64,000 bases of DNA from Siphonodentalium dalli (GCA_032622095.1 CP136067.1:98694707-98758706); one strand, 5' to 3'. Numbered from the stretch's first letter, positions 1-12,000 are shown. The notes: generated by a model not told the origin, from the letters alone. Made by a program: numbers and translations.

Positions 1-199
1 CAAAAGTTCTACTTCATATTTTGAAATCTAGCAATCATGGGATGGGGACTATACCATCACAAAAAGTGGAAAAAATACTGTGCACCAAATATAACGTCAT
101 ATGCATCCCCAAAGGGATTATGCAGCTGTAGGTATATAAAACATTAATTTATTCCTCTGAAACAAATTCAAGTCCAATCATTTTAACCATTTCATGTTG

Positions 200-271
200 G
201 GAGCTGTTCTCGTGCAGCATTAAAGACCCTGTACCAGTGCATTCTCTTATATATGCGAGTCTCCCATGCAG
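200..271. repeat. Dispersed repeat, copy related to foldback at 31.6 kb
   Basis: The stretch with 'TTAAAGACCCTGT' and 'CTTATATATGCG' followed by 'GTCTCCCAT' recurs at about 31545-31610 and, inverted, at 31703-31750. It is therefore a copy of a dispersed foldback family. The rest of 1-819 shows no coding or repeat signal I can support. Confidence 0.6.
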
Positions 272-819
272 ACAGCAGAGATGAAACAGCCTCAAACTTT
301 CTACATGAATTACCATCCTACAGTTGTAGGAGTGATCATATAATAAGTGCAACAAACAGCCCCAGGCAGTTTGCTGAATTTATTGCAAATGAAGAAATGG
401 AAATTGATTAACTACTCGTCAATGAGTATTCAGTTATTAAAGGCTCAAGGGATTTTTAGTATCGCTAAAACAGGAATACATCTACCAGTATGAGTGTGAT
501 AGATTAAATAATCTTGGATTTGAATGGCTCAGTGTGGTGCATCTTCCACCGGTAGCTCATATTGGTTACGGATCATTCAGAGGATATAAAATTTCCATTT
601 GAATCAGATAACCCATAGCAGTTACAAAACAGAAGTATAGTACATGTACCGGTACATGCATGCTCAATTCACCATGCGAACAGTCATTGTCTCCTGCCTC
701 TCGCCACATCGTCCCATGTCAGCTTTTGGTCCGCTGTTCTGAATACTCTGGTTAATGTTCATCAGTGCATAAATAGCATCACAGTACTGTGTTTGTTGGT
801 GTGCTGAAAAGGAGACCAT

Positions 820-1189
820 TTAAACACATTATGGACTTGCTCAGGTGCCTGAAACTAATAAGTTAGTTCTCATGCGCTATGCCGACTGTGGGAATATTGC
901 ATTCTACTAACATTGCCGAAATGAACCATACGACTACATACATGTATGTATCACCGTCTGAATTACGCTTCATTGTAAATTTTTAGATCTCGGTTCGGGA
1001 TGCAACAATCGGCAACAAACTAACGCAAATGATTTTGCCATCGAGAGTCAATGCATTCAATTAATATATAAGAATGATGTGTGCAGTAAAATTAGTTTAA
1101 TATTCGTAAAAATACTACTTTGAGCAAGATTATTCTTCATTACTATTTGATCCCCCAATCGGAGTGTTTCAACTTTCACATCACTTTAA
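820..1189 (+). mobile_element. TTAA-flanked MITE family, copy 1
   Basis: A ~370-bp non-coding element bounded by TTAA at both ends. Four copies occur in the window (820-1189, 37312-37666, 55775-56150, and inverted at 63038-63415). All share the left end TTAAAgACATATTATGGAC-like, an internal 'CTATGCCGACTG' block and 'CTCGATTCGGGA' block, and the right end 'TTTCACATCACTTTAA'. The TTAA target and short ends beginning AG suggest a non-autonomous piggyBac- or Kolobok-type element; no transposase is present. Superfamily assignment is inference. Confidence 0.75.
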
Positions 1190-2345
1190 TTGTGTGTTGT
1201 CTCACATTCAGTGTAGAAACCAGGCCAGTTTTGGGACCTGCAACAGGTATGGGCGCCCAAACTCCAGGTGCCCAAAAAACAGTTGGAACGAAAAACAAAT
1301 ACCCGGTACTCAAATAATTTGTTTTTGACCATTAATACTTGAAAACAAACAAAACACTAAATCATCAAATAAAGCAATAAATTGTCATTTTATGGCATTA
1401 CCATAGATAGTTCCAGGGGGAGGTCACCCCTCTCATACCCTCCCTTTAACTTAGGGATGTGGCCTTCGGATATGACTTTGGCATATATAACAGGTGTACC
1501 CAAATAATTATTGAAAACTACACTGCTCACATTCAATTATGCGATTTAATAGCTTGTGAAATTATGTCATGTGAATAAATCATATAAATATCATTTACAT
1601 CTAAATAAACTACGATAATAGTTACAATGTATCTTCCCAATAAACATGTGAGATATGTGATAGTAAACTCAGAAATTTGTGCCGATTGTTTACCATGTGT
1701 GCGGCTTGGTATCTTTTACTGCATGCATGCAAATCAGTTTACAACAACTTTAAAACTCAAAATGAAGCCTACAAATGGGACAACATTGAATGAAATAGAT
1801 GCAGCCCTCTTAATTCAGATTGTTTGGCTTCGGCATTTCCTACTACAATTCTTTTGCATGGCCCAGTTTGCTTCAGTAAATGGATTTGATATTGCTGTAG
1901 CCAATTATGAGGGATGTAGATGTTGGGGGCATGGTATTATATACATGTATTACAAATATACACGTAGAATATGTTAATGCTATCCATAGTATGTTAACAT
2001 AGAAGCTAAAATCGCATTTGTGTTTATTAAATGTTTGTTTACATTGAGAAGGGAGTGCACATATTGTGCAGCCTTATTCGTGTTCTTAGCCCCATTTTTT
2101 AACAATTGGAAGCTCACAGGATATGCATGATTAACATACATATTTGAAAACTTTTAACTACTAGTAATCAACAAAAAAAACGACTTGCCGCTTCAAATAT
2201 TTTGGCAAAAAGATGTCGAACTCGACACAAAATGAAAGTGTCAATGACACTGTAGCTCAACTTGGAAAGGGAATAATTTCATGTGTTACAGTAAACGGAT
2301 TGATTAGGAATGTGGAAAGTTGAAAGCTAGGCCTACATGTAGTTA
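1190..2345. other. No supported feature
   Basis: AT-rich sequence with short chance reading frames only. The frame at 1627-1977 has no recognisable domain or splice context. Confidence 0.5.
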
Positions 2346-3590
2346 TGCAAAGAGTAAATTCCAAGATGGCCACTGGCAGCCATGTTTTTTTGCCGAATGA
2401 CCCCCAAAAAAACTTGTTCCCATTTATATGTCATTGTTAACATCCATTACAAATTTCATGGTGATCCTACAAAAGATACGACCTGTACCCTATGTGAAAG
2501 GTTTTAGTCATGTAAAGAGCAAAATACAAGATGGCACCTGGCGGTTATGTTTTTTGGGCGAATGACCTCAAAATGACCCATTTCCCATCTACATGTCATT
2601 GTTAACATCCATGACAAATCTCATTATGATCGGACCAAAGATACGACTTGTAGCCTGTGCCAAAGGATTTGGTCATGCAAAGAGTAAAACCCAAGATGGC
2701 TGCTGGCGGAGATGTTTTTTTGCCGAACGATCCCAAAATTACTCGTTCCCATCTACATGTCAATATTAACATCCATGACAAATTTCATGAAGATCAGACG
2801 AACAGTACGACCTGTAGCCCATGATAATAGATTGAATTTTGAAATCCAATATGGCTGCTGGTGGCCATTTTTTTTGCCGAATGACTCCAAAATGCCTCGA
2901 TCCCATCTACATGTCAATAGCCATTACAAATTTCATAATGATCCGACCAAATGCAGGACATGTAGCCCGTGCCAAAGGATTTAGTCATGCAAAGAGTAAA
3001 ATCCAAGATGGCTGCTGGCGGAGATGTTTTTTGGCCGAACGACCCCAAAATTACTCGTTCCCATCTACATGTCAATATTAACATCCATGACAAATCAGAC
3101 GAACAGTACAACCTGTAGCCCATGCTAATAGATTGAATTTTGAAATCCAAGATGGCTGCTGGCGGCCATGTTTTTTGGCCGAACGACCCCAAAATGACTC
3201 GTTCCCATCTACATGTCAATGTCAACAGCCATGACAAAACTCATAATGACCTGACCAAAGCTATGACCTGTAGCCCGCGCCAAAGGATTTAGTCATGCAA
3301 AGAGGAAAATCCAAGATGGCTGCTGGCGGCCATGTTTTTTGGCCGAACGACCCAAAAATGACTCGTTCCCATCTACGGTACATGTCAATATTAACATCCA
3401 TGACAAATTTCATGATGATCAGATGACCTGTAGCCCGTGCTAATGGATTGAATTTTGAAATCCAAGATGGCCACTCGCGGCCATGTTTTGTTGCCAAATG
3501 ACCCCAAAATGACTCGTTTCCCATCTCCATGTCAATGTCAATATCCATGACCAATTTCATAATAATCAGAACAAAAGTACCTCTGTGCAT
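2346..3590 (+). repeat. Tandem array, ~144-168-bp units with AAGATGGC cores
   Basis: Eight diverged units whose 'CCAAGATGGC' cores start near 2361, 2526, 2691, 2846 (mutated to ATATGGC), 3003, 3148, 3311 and 3463. Each unit then has 'GGCGGCCATGTTTTTTGGC', 'CTCGTTCCCATCTACATGTC' and an 'ACAAATTTCATGATGATC' block. From 2691 on, two unit types alternate: one enters through 'CATGCAAAGAGTAAAATCC', the other through 'GATTGAATTTTGAAATCC', giving a dimeric higher-order period of about 310 bp. Reading frames here on both strands are by-products. Two further units of the family lie at about 40840-41160. Confidence 0.85.
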
Positions 3591-4065
3591 ATCAACAAAC
3601 CACTGATATTTCTCTCATTTGAAGCATAAAACAGGTTATATGTTTCTACCTGTATAATACAAGTGTGTATATTGCCACATGCTAAATCTTACATGACATT
3701 TGTCAGTAAATACCTGTACATGTAAATGGGTTGAAATTTTGAAAAAATTGTGGTCACAAGCTGTCAAAATCTTGCGATTATGTTCATGCATTTCTGTAAA
3801 TCATCTCTGAGACTACCATCTGCTCTTTTTGATGGCCTCCAAAAAACTTGAGGTAGTAAATTATTATCATTGAAAATTGAAATCATATAATGCTGAGTGT
3901 TATTGGGATACTTCGACTCAAAATTGATGTTTGAGGCCCGAATTTGGCCAAATCAAATAGGTGAACTTCAAATACATTGTCATTGATATTGTATTTATCA
4001 ACTGAAAAATGGTATTTTGAAAAAAAATACTCACTATATAACTGCACATGTCTTTATACATGTAC
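3591..4065. other. No supported feature
   Basis: AT-rich, no domain-bearing frame and no clear repeat structure. Confidence 0.4.
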
Positions 4066-4234
4066 CGGATGAATAGCTCCCACAATCTGAAGTCTGTCTT
4101 GGAGTCCGGAGCTCTTTAATTTCAACTTTACTTGTGCTGTGAGAAGGATTTTCTCAACTGGAACTCGGTTCTCTGACCTCTGACCGTCAACATACAATGT
4201 ATATCTGCTACATTTACCATTTATATATGGCTCC
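4066..4234 (-). CDS. Candidate internal exon, unknown protein
   Basis: On the minus strand a good acceptor (TTGTTCACAG) precedes 169 nt of open sequence ending at a GGTACATGT donor. It starts in phase 2 and ends in phase 0, giving 56 residues that begin EPYINGKCSRYTLYVDGQ and end LQDRLQIVGAIHP. The 'YTLYVDGQ' piece resembles a strand of concanavalin/laminin-G-like beta-sandwiches, but this is only a resemblance and I do not recognise the protein. No partner exon was found nearby on the same strand. It could be a lone exon of a gene with large introns, an exonised remnant, or chance. Amino-acid composition looks more protein-like than the neighbouring frames. Confidence 0.3.
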
Positions 4235-4909
4235 CTGTGAACAAGAATAGCCAAAATGTTTAACACAAAGAACACAAAGAATTGAATGCGATTGATTGGT
4301 GGTCATGAAAGTCATACTGTGTGACTCATACCATACATGTACATTACTATAATCAGAACTGTAATAAACAGATCTTGTGAAAGCGTATCGCAATACATTG
4401 AAATCACGATGAATCGCTGCTCTAAATTACATGCAGAAGTTCCAAAATATAAAATAGATACACGTACATGTAAATGACATATTCACGTAGCTCAGATGTC
4501 AAGTTTTTTCGGAAATGGGCACATGTACCACGATAACTAATGTGGTATGGTACATTTTGTCGACAAAACCATGGTATGCAAACCAACGGTCTCACATTAT
4601 TTTCTTAACAGTAATTTTCAGTATATCGGCAGTTCAATAATATTGTGCAATCAGAACTACCGGTATTAATCATTATCACACAAACATGTTTACCGCTACC
4701 GGTATCTCTGCGTGCTGAGCGGGGTCGTTAACTAGAGGTGTGACAGACCCAATGGGACTAAGCATACCCCCCCCCCCATGTGTTTGGAACAATAAAATGG
4801 TACTACTTGTCAGTAAACATTTACCGGTAGTTAAAATAATAAAATAAGAGATTCCTATTGCAGGTGAACAACCCTAACTCCTAGCACTAATCCTAACCTA
4901 ATAAGGGCA
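4235..4909. other. No supported feature
   Basis: AT-rich spacer with a short C run near 4770 and ACCGGTA words; no gene seen. Confidence 0.4.
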
Positions 4910-5287
4910 TACCCCGCTCGACAAAACAAGTGTCCATTGGCACCGCGGTGTATTTGCCGTTCGGCCGCGGTGTCAGCGTTTGTAACTGCAGTTGAGCACT
5001 GCGGTCGAAAGCAAGTACACTGAAGCCGAATGGCAAGTACACCATGGCCGAAAGGCAACTACAACGCGGCCGAATGGCATGTGCACCATGGTTAGATTTC
5101 TGGTTTGTATCATCTTTTTTCAGTTTAATGAACGTACACCGCAGCAACTACACCATGGCCGAATGGCAAGTACACTGCGGCCCAACTGTAGTTATCCGGT
5201 GGAGCCGCAGTGTTGTTGCATTTCGGCCGCGGTGGCAACATTAACCGCACGGTGGTTACGTGGACACTTGTTTTGTCCAGCAGGGTA
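4910..5287. mobile_element. TA-flanked MITE with internal ~25-bp minisatellite
   Basis: Terminal inverted repeats of 26 bp begin ACCC(C/T)GCT(C/G)GACAAAAC at 4911-4936 and, inverted, at 5261-5286, with two mismatches. A TA dinucleotide lies outside each end. The interior (about 4938-5245) is made of diverged ~25-bp units built on 'GGCCGAATGGCAAGTACACC', in places inverted, and has a raised GC content. No transposase. TA target and TIRs suggest a Tc1/mariner-type non-autonomous element. The overlapping reading frames on both strands are by-products of the tandem repeat. Confidence 0.75.
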
Positions 5288-5348
5288 TATTTTGATATAC
5301 GCTTGGAATTGAGCTCGACTCTAATGAAAGTCGTTGGAATGCCCTTGC

Positions 5349-5707
5349 ATCGTTGTTGACAAAGTGACGTAAGTTGCTATGCCGAGAGAGAAAGTTGAAA
5401 GCCAGCGACGTTGGCGGTTGGTCGGTATTTATACCCAGCCAACCGGAAACAAGGCCGTTAAAAATAGCATAGCAACGCACGTCACGCGGCACGTAGGATT
5501 TCCCTTAATATTTACAATTATGAAAGTTACAGATCAGCAAAGCGATCTGTGAAATAAAACGGATCAAACTGATGAAATAGTACGAACACGACGATAGATT
5601 TACGATATAATTCGCGATGAACATTAGGAAAGTAAAATTACGTAAAATAGGGCGAACATAGAACTTAATTAGAAAGATTTTACAATTAGTTAACCCTCTC
5701 ACGCTAC
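5349..5707 (-). repeat. LTR-like ~357-bp repeat, copy 1
   Basis: Nearly identical to 8889-9245 in the same orientation. On the minus strand the unit begins TGTAGCGTGAGAGGG, carries a canonical TATA element (GGGTATAAATACC, near 5430) within a GGTTGG...CCAACC hairpin, and ends ...TTGTCAACA, so it has TG...CA termini. A purine-rich run (GCAGGGGGG) sits just upstream of its minus-strand start at about 5710-5720, as a polypurine tract would. These are features of a long terminal repeat. I see no convincing primer-binding site at the other copy, so solo LTRs remain possible. The 120-codon frame on the minus strand is probably chance. Confidence 0.6.
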
Positions 5708-7495
5708 AAAACCCCCCTGCAGAAAATGTGTTCGCCCCGAACACGAAATAAATATTAAAATATTAAATTTTAAATGTTTCTAACCCGTATGCATAAAAAA
5801 AATGACAAAGACACCTACTTCCATTCACACACAACTCAAACTCACGCCTTTCATTCCCAAAAATAAAGTTGCAACATATATTTCGATATCTTCTGTCTTC
5901 AATAGGGTCCCTTTCCTGGGGTTCTGGAGGACATTACATATCTCATCCATATTTCTCGTTATGGTATGTATATCGATCCTAATTTTCGCGGAAGCTCATG
6001 CCTGGGGATCTGGTGAGCATCCATTCTTCATCTGTGGGATCTGTGTTCACTTGAGACTCATGCCTATGGATCTGTTGAGTCTCGATTCTTCAACTTTGAG
6101 CACAAGTATGAGTGATCACATTTTATGAGTGAGTGATCAAATCTCCGTGTGTATTAACATATACACTATCACCAGTAAACAGTCCATATCATTATCGAGC
6201 GTTATCTTTATGCCGATATGTATAGCTTGCGTGTGTGTATTGGTGACATCTGAACACACAGCAATGAGACAGTCATTCAAACTAAAGTTACCAGGGTCTT
6301 TCTGTTTGCCAAGAGCAGCATACATCACAACAGAACGTCAACAGTGGCCAGCGCGTCAGACTGACCTGCTTGAAGTACACTGTCGGTGGTATCACATCGT
6401 TGCTGCACAGTAGGCCTCCTGTCGCAGTAACTTCATGGTAACGTCTAGCATCATCTACCATACCGTGGAGTTTGGCGGATCAACTGCACCAAGCCATCTC
6501 ATCGTCTGGTGTCCATCTGTACATCTCATCTTACCATCGCCTGTGAAGATAGAATGTAGGGAACATTCAAATGGACTGTCGCTTCGGACATCGAATATTC
6601 CATGCATATCATCAAGTATATCATATTTTAGCTTGCATGGTCCAGGCATGGCAATAACCTCATGGAACTTTATAAGTCGTTTCCCTCCCAATTATGGGGC
6701 TATACTGATAAGTGATCTGGGATGGGACAGTACTATTTGACGAACATCAATTCCCCAAGTCAACAAACTATGGAATGGATTGACATCTGACCATATACAC
6801 GACATGTAACCTCTGGACTTAGACTGTGACCAATCAAATGTGGAAATCTGCATCACCCTTTGATCAACGTATCTGAACTACGACTGGAAGCTCGTCATCT
6901 TCTAAATAGTTTAAAACATCTTGTCTTTACATGGAAATAGCACACATCACGAAATACTATGAGACATCATGCACCATATATGGAAAATCATCACACGTAG
7001 TAAAAGTAAATTTCATCGACATCTAGATTGCTCGCACCCAAGTCAAAATAACGCCGAATAAAATCTCACACCGTTCAAGTGGACCACTGACGCATCAAAT
7101 GTGGTTCGGCAAAGGATTTCTATCATCCGGAAACTTGGGGAGCTTTTTGTCTCTCCGATGTATTCCTATTTTCAACTGCTATCGCACCAGACTGCTCCAC
7201 GGTAACCACTGCGTGGAATAATGTGCTCCTGGAAACTACTGTCTGTAGAGGTCTGTTTGTAGAGAGGGCCAGCTAGAGGGTATCTGACCTTGCAATGAGC
7301 ACCTGGTAATTTGCGGGATGTCCTTTCGACATCAAAGGGTGTTCTCCAAACCCAAACTAGACAGGTATACGCGCTTACTCCCTGCTAGAATAATGACTTC
7401 TCAAAAAGTCTGAAGGGCAAAGACCATATTCATATACCGTCGGCATATATGAACTATGGACCCAGGAATTTTGTGCTCATTATATAAATTCGTCC
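5708..7495. other. Non-coding interior between LTR-like repeats, part 1
   Basis: If the two LTR-like copies are a pair, this is the 3' half of the interior on the minus strand. No gag, protease, reverse transcriptase or integrase motif is visible on either strand. The minus-strand frame at 6455-6691 and the plus-strand frame at 5802-6128 look faintly protein-like, but I recognise no domain. Confidence 0.4.
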
Positions 7496-7832
7496 AGCAA
7501 TGGCATTCGTAACAGCGGATAGGACATTTCAGCGACTGATTCGTCAACACTGTTTAATAGGCGTCTGACATCACAATAGATAGGGCGGTACAGCGACCGA
7601 ATCGTCAACATTGTATGGCAACAGCGACACCAACATGTAGCAATGGATAGGGCGGCACAGCGACCGGATCGTCGATATTGCTATAACTCTCATGGCACCA
7701 TGACATTCGTAACAGTGAATAGGGCAGTTCAGCGACTGATTCGTCAACACTGTTTAATACGCGTCTGACATCACAATGGATAGGGCGGTACAGCGACCGA
7801 ATAGTCGACATTGCTATAACTGTCATGGCACA
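7496..7832 (+). repeat. Short tandem repeat cluster, ~60-70-bp units
   Basis: Four to five diverged units share 'GATAGGGCGGTACAGCGACC' and 'ATCGTCAACA' blocks (near 7517, 7580, 7650, 7720, 7780). A larger unit pair of ~190 bp is nested in it: the 'CATTCGTAACAG' start recurs at 7504 and 7694. Non-coding. Confidence 0.7.
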
Positions 7833-8888
7833 GGCACCCGCATCACCCTGCTAGCTAGGCAAACCTCTCTGTATTTTCATCATCGTCGATGACCAAATTC
7901 ATCATCATCTCTACATCTGTCTTCAATAAAATCTTCAGTAGCTGACATCTAGCGAAGTTTATGACATCTACATATCGCGGCTTTAAATTGACGTCATGAT
8001 ATTATCAATCTGTATACATGTAGGGTGGTATGTATCAATTCAAGTCAGCCGACAATTAACAAAACTGGTTGGCTTCATTTTCATCGGCAGTATTTTTTTA
8101 CATTGGAACCATGGATCGTAACGCCGCACTGTATATGTACATCGTGGTCAGCTCTGTTGGTGATAACCTGGTATACATGGCTCCAATGGGGTCAACTTCA
8201 TCTCTCGGCATCGGGTAGGGCTTCGAATCTCGTCAGTATTACTAATACGTCTTCTTCAATACGACTTCATCGTAGCACGAAGCATCTCCAGTATGGTAAA
8301 TACTCCTACGTGTATACATCTTCACCGTAATTATCTGAGTAACTCAACAACTAATCAACAACAAGAAACATCAAATATTGACTAAGGAAATTTCTTGAAA
8401 TTTTCAAACACTATCTACACAAACCTCATAACTGCAGAGAATATGACAAAACTCTAATATAAAATACAGCATCGAAAAATCTCTTCGGGAATAAAATACC
8501 AACTAACAAATATTCTATATTGGAACAAAAATACAGTTTAAAAATTTCTCTTCGGAAGCGAAAATACGTGATCCCACCGCCGGACACCATTATGTGGCGT
8601 GCTGGGGGAGGGGTACCCATATAAATGTCCTAAATAGGCCGAGCGGAAACCTGACATAATATATACCCCAATGCCACACGTGAAACTAACTGTTTCCCAA
8701 TTACAAGTGGTAGCGTTATAGTTATACTGAGGGAGTGCCACACAATGGACCACTGGTCAACTCATTACATAATTACCATATCATTAATATGCATAAGCCA
8801 GTTGGTAAGTATACCTGCATCTGTATCGGATTGGTAGCGGTAGCTGATACTGTGACCTTTGACCTCATTCATGACGTGACCTATATTC
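7833..8888. other. Non-coding interior between LTR-like repeats, part 2
   Basis: No recognised domain. The end next to the second LTR-like copy (about 8850-8888) does not match an obvious tRNA 3' end on the minus strand, so a primer-binding site is not supported. Confidence 0.4.
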
Positions 8889-9245
8889 GTTGTTGACAAC
8901 GTGACGTAAGTTGCTATGCCGAGAGAGAAAGTTGAAAGCCAGCGACGTTGGCGGTTGGTCGGTATTTATACCCAGCCAACCGGAAACAAGGCCGTTAAAA
9001 ATAGCATAGCAACGCACGTCACGCGGCACGTAGAATTTCCCGTAATATTTACAATTATGAAAGTTACAGATCAACAAAGCGATCTGTGAAATAAAACGGA
9101 TCAAACTGATGAAATAGTACGAACACGACGACAGATTTACGATATAATTCGCGATGAACATTAGGAAAGTAAAATTACGTAAAATAGGGCGAACATAGAA
9201 CTTAATTAGAAAGATTTTACAATTAGTTAACCCTCTCACGCTACA
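8889..9245 (-). repeat. LTR-like ~357-bp repeat, copy 2
   Basis: Direct copy of 5349-5707 with only scattered substitutions and the same minus-strand TATA hairpin (near 8968). It abuts the left end of the segmental duplication exactly. ATAT flanks it on both sides if the unit starts TCGTTG, which would suit a solo insertion; the pair as a unit has no shared target duplication. Confidence 0.55.
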
Positions 9246-9615
9246 ATATGATACACTAGATTGATTGATTGATTGATTGATTGATAGATACATCTCTATG
9301 TGAAACACAATTGTCGTCTTTTGTTTTTTCGAACTAATGTGTATATGATGTGCATGTTTTATGCTATGGAGTCTCAAGTATACGCAGTTGTAAATAAATA
9401 AATAATTCTTTGTTGGTGGGACGGATTAAACGCAATAAACAAAATGATAATCGCTCCGACCTGACAAGGTCTACAACTACTTATATTCGATGTGTAAGAA
9501 TCATGTTTTGTGATGCCATTTGGATATACAATTTATGAGAATACGTGTAACACTTTGAGAGCAAGAGTATTCTCTATTTCCACCAAATATCCATAGAGGG
9601 TTTTACATCACTTTA

Positions 9616-9644
9616 ACCTGGGCAACGCCGGGTAACCCTGCTAG
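9616..9644 (+). mobile_element. Helitron-like 3' terminus
   Basis: A six-base-pair hairpin (ACCTGG...CCGGGT) is followed 7 nt later by CTAG and then T. This is the layout of a Helitron 3' end (short hairpin, then CTRR, next host base T). The same signature is at 22053-22081 in the second copy, where the one change falls in the loop. I could not locate the 5' TC end or any Rep/helicase. Confidence 0.4.
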
Positions 9645-9835
9645 TTGTCATATATAACAGTAAGATATTTGTTCTACTGCTAGTCTGAAACAGTAATGTT
9701 ATCAGTTGGAAATGTTGAGGTACTAGTTGAAACGTTCCAGCACATGGCGGGAGGTGCGAACTAGTATTTCGCGAGGGGTGAAGTAGAACGTTCGTGACTG
9801 ACACTCTCCATCGGAGACCATCTAGTCACGCCCCT

Positions 9836-9965
9836 GTGAACATTTTCTGTTGCACGTTGGTAATCTGAGCAACAAGTCACGTGATAATCTTCCACTGGAG
9901 AGTTTGCATCTCGGTGAGTTATCGCCTTCCTTAAAAGATGGCCAGACATGCCTTCATCTATACCG
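9836..9965 (+). repeat. Dispersed repeat with GTTGGTAATCTGAG core
   Basis: Related stretches occur at 18911-19045, 22277-22405 and 26462-26572. They share 'CACGTTGGTA(A/G)TCTGAG', 'AGTCA(A/C)G' and 'GTGAGTGATCGCC'-like blocks in the same order. Non-coding family of unknown type. Confidence 0.55.
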
Positions 9966-10839
9966 GTGCATCGCATCCCTCCCACAGGGACGTAGCTAGA
10001 GGGCTGCCGTTTGGGGAAATGAGAGAAATTTCGTTTGCATCCTCCCATTTCAGTGGGATATGTCCATCTGCTCAATTTGCCATTTCTTGTATTACGCTAA
10101 TCCAAGCGAGTCGATGGAAAGCCGGCATCTGCATCGCATATGGCATAGTATATCTGATATTGCCACCTTTCAGTCAAATTTATTTTCTTTTTGGGGTCGG
10201 ATTTATACACGCGCGAACACTTTCCCTGCACGACTTCAGCTTGTGTCAAAACCTGGCATATGTAGCTCAAGCAGAACCTTATTTTTGTCCCTAATAAGTC
10301 ATGTTTTTTTATTTCTTCAAGTTTCTTGTTGTGCTATTCGAACGAAAAATAGCGACATGTGTCATTTTGACACTAGGACGTCTTATCTCGACAACAAATA
10401 CATGTACGAGTTTTGTTGCCAGAACATTTTCGTTGAACAGCAAGTTTGTGTGATCACTCGTAGCATATTAGGTCGGCTACGGACCAGGTTATAATTCAAA
10501 CTCAATTTAATTGGTATACATTCCAGTTATCGGAACATGATCAATACATTTACATAACAACACAAAAACTGACAGATGATTAAGACAAATATAGACATGT
10601 ATGTTGAACAATTATTGCTGAATAGGACACATATAATGACAAAGTAATATGGATCAGGAGCTGGCTAATTCCTTACGTTTTCCGAACATGCTGAATACAT
10701 CAATTATACAAATGTTCGTAATATCCATATCATTGGAACTTAAAATGAAATGAGCTTTTTCTTCATTACCAAGTGTATGAAATTTTGGGAATATGCTACT
10801 GATATTATCCATTAATATATTACATTCATTGCTAAGGCG

Positions 10840-11330
10840 GTATCAGTTTGCAATCAAGTGTAATTCATCCTCCGTTCCATTGTCACATATAGGGCAGATC
10901 CTATCTGATAAATGTAATTTCTTTGATCTCCCTTTTTCAACAAACATTATGCTACCACTAATCAGTATTTTTGTAAAAGTGGCTACAATTTCACTACCTA
11001 TATCAGCAAGTAAATAGTTTTCGATTTTAAAGGACGATTCTATTTTCCTGTAGAATCTAAGTTTGTTTCCATTTGGTTTGTTTTTATCATTATACAACTC
11101 ATTGCTCCAATACTTTGAAAATCATATTTGTAAATTCTGACCAATGGCATATGCTTAATATTCGAAGAGGATTAGCGCATCCACACATGTTGAGCCCAGA
11201 TTTCTAAATATGGTCTTCATCTGTGCACATAATTGTCATCCATTTTCATGATTTTTTGAGAAGCTTTGTATACTAAAGAATGATCAGGTGACTGTAATAT
11301 GTGGTCCCCAAAAATTACACTACTTTTAAT
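10840..11330 (-). pseudogene. LINE reverse-transcriptase C-terminal remnant
   Basis: On the minus strand the frame reads ...LRFYRKIESSFKIENYL..., ...GRSKKLHLSDRICPICDNG and ends TEDELHLIAN. That is the C-terminal region of CR1/L2-like non-LTR retrotransposon ORF2: the 'KI..F..E.YL' helix, then 'GR....l..R.C..C..g..DE.H'. Upstream, a second frame with stops still shows 'KNHENGWQLCAQMKTIFRN'. The copy is 5'-truncated with frame breaks and does not encode a working enzyme. Its 3' end is probably near 10495. A second copy lies at 23281-23770 inside the duplicated segment. Confidence 0.75.
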
Positions 11331-12000
11331 TCCTGTGATATATCCTGGGAAAAGTCCCAGTTCATCCAAACATGCCATCATACGATCTCAGAGGTTGTGT
11401 TTTCGCCTCTCTCCAAACATTAATGTTACACTTTATATACAACACATAATCGACATAATCGACGGTCCCATACCGTTTCATCCGTTTGACGGTCTCATAC
11501 CGTTATTGTGCCCATGAAAATTGTCTAAATTAAATATTAAGTCATGCCGTCAAAATTCAATAGTATATTTATCGGCGACCATATTATATACGGCAATGAT
11601 TCCATATAGTATGACTGAATCTTACTCTGCTGATATTTAATATGTATTATTAATGCGGCATTCATTATGTGTTATGTGGGTGGTTCGAATTATCATGAGT
11701 ACAGTACGTAATTCTCATTCCTGGGTTAACTTCCCGCTTTAGCAATCATTTCATTTCTTCGTCATGTTATGATTTATCGTTGATAGCAAACTATTGTATT
11801 TTGGGAAAATGTTACCTTTTCGATTGTGGGCAGTTGTTAAGACGGTTTGATTTCGGTTCGTTTGATAACCGGACAAGTTTCAATTATGCGAATACCTGCT
11901 TAGTCATTGACAATTTCCACTAAATGCGAGAGTAGAGATTCATGTCAATCATGGCATGATCCGCCGCCCGGGGTCTGACGTCATTCGACGCAGTGTTGAA

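Noticed and set aside
2914-3590. Minus-strand repeat-protein frames
   Set aside because: By-products of the AAGATGGC tandem array; frames break between units.
5349-9245. Complete LTR retrotransposon
   Set aside because: Kept only as LTR-like repeats: no coding interior, no primer-binding site and no target duplication shared by the pair.
8865-9377. 170-codon minus-strand frame
   Set aside because: It is the LTR-like repeat plus the (GATT)n tail; the other repeat copy has a stop in it and no domain is recognised.
9938-10294. 118-codon frame kept in both duplication copies
   Set aside because: The copies are almost identical along their whole length, so conservation is not specific to the frame; overlapping frames on both strands are equally kept and no domain is visible.
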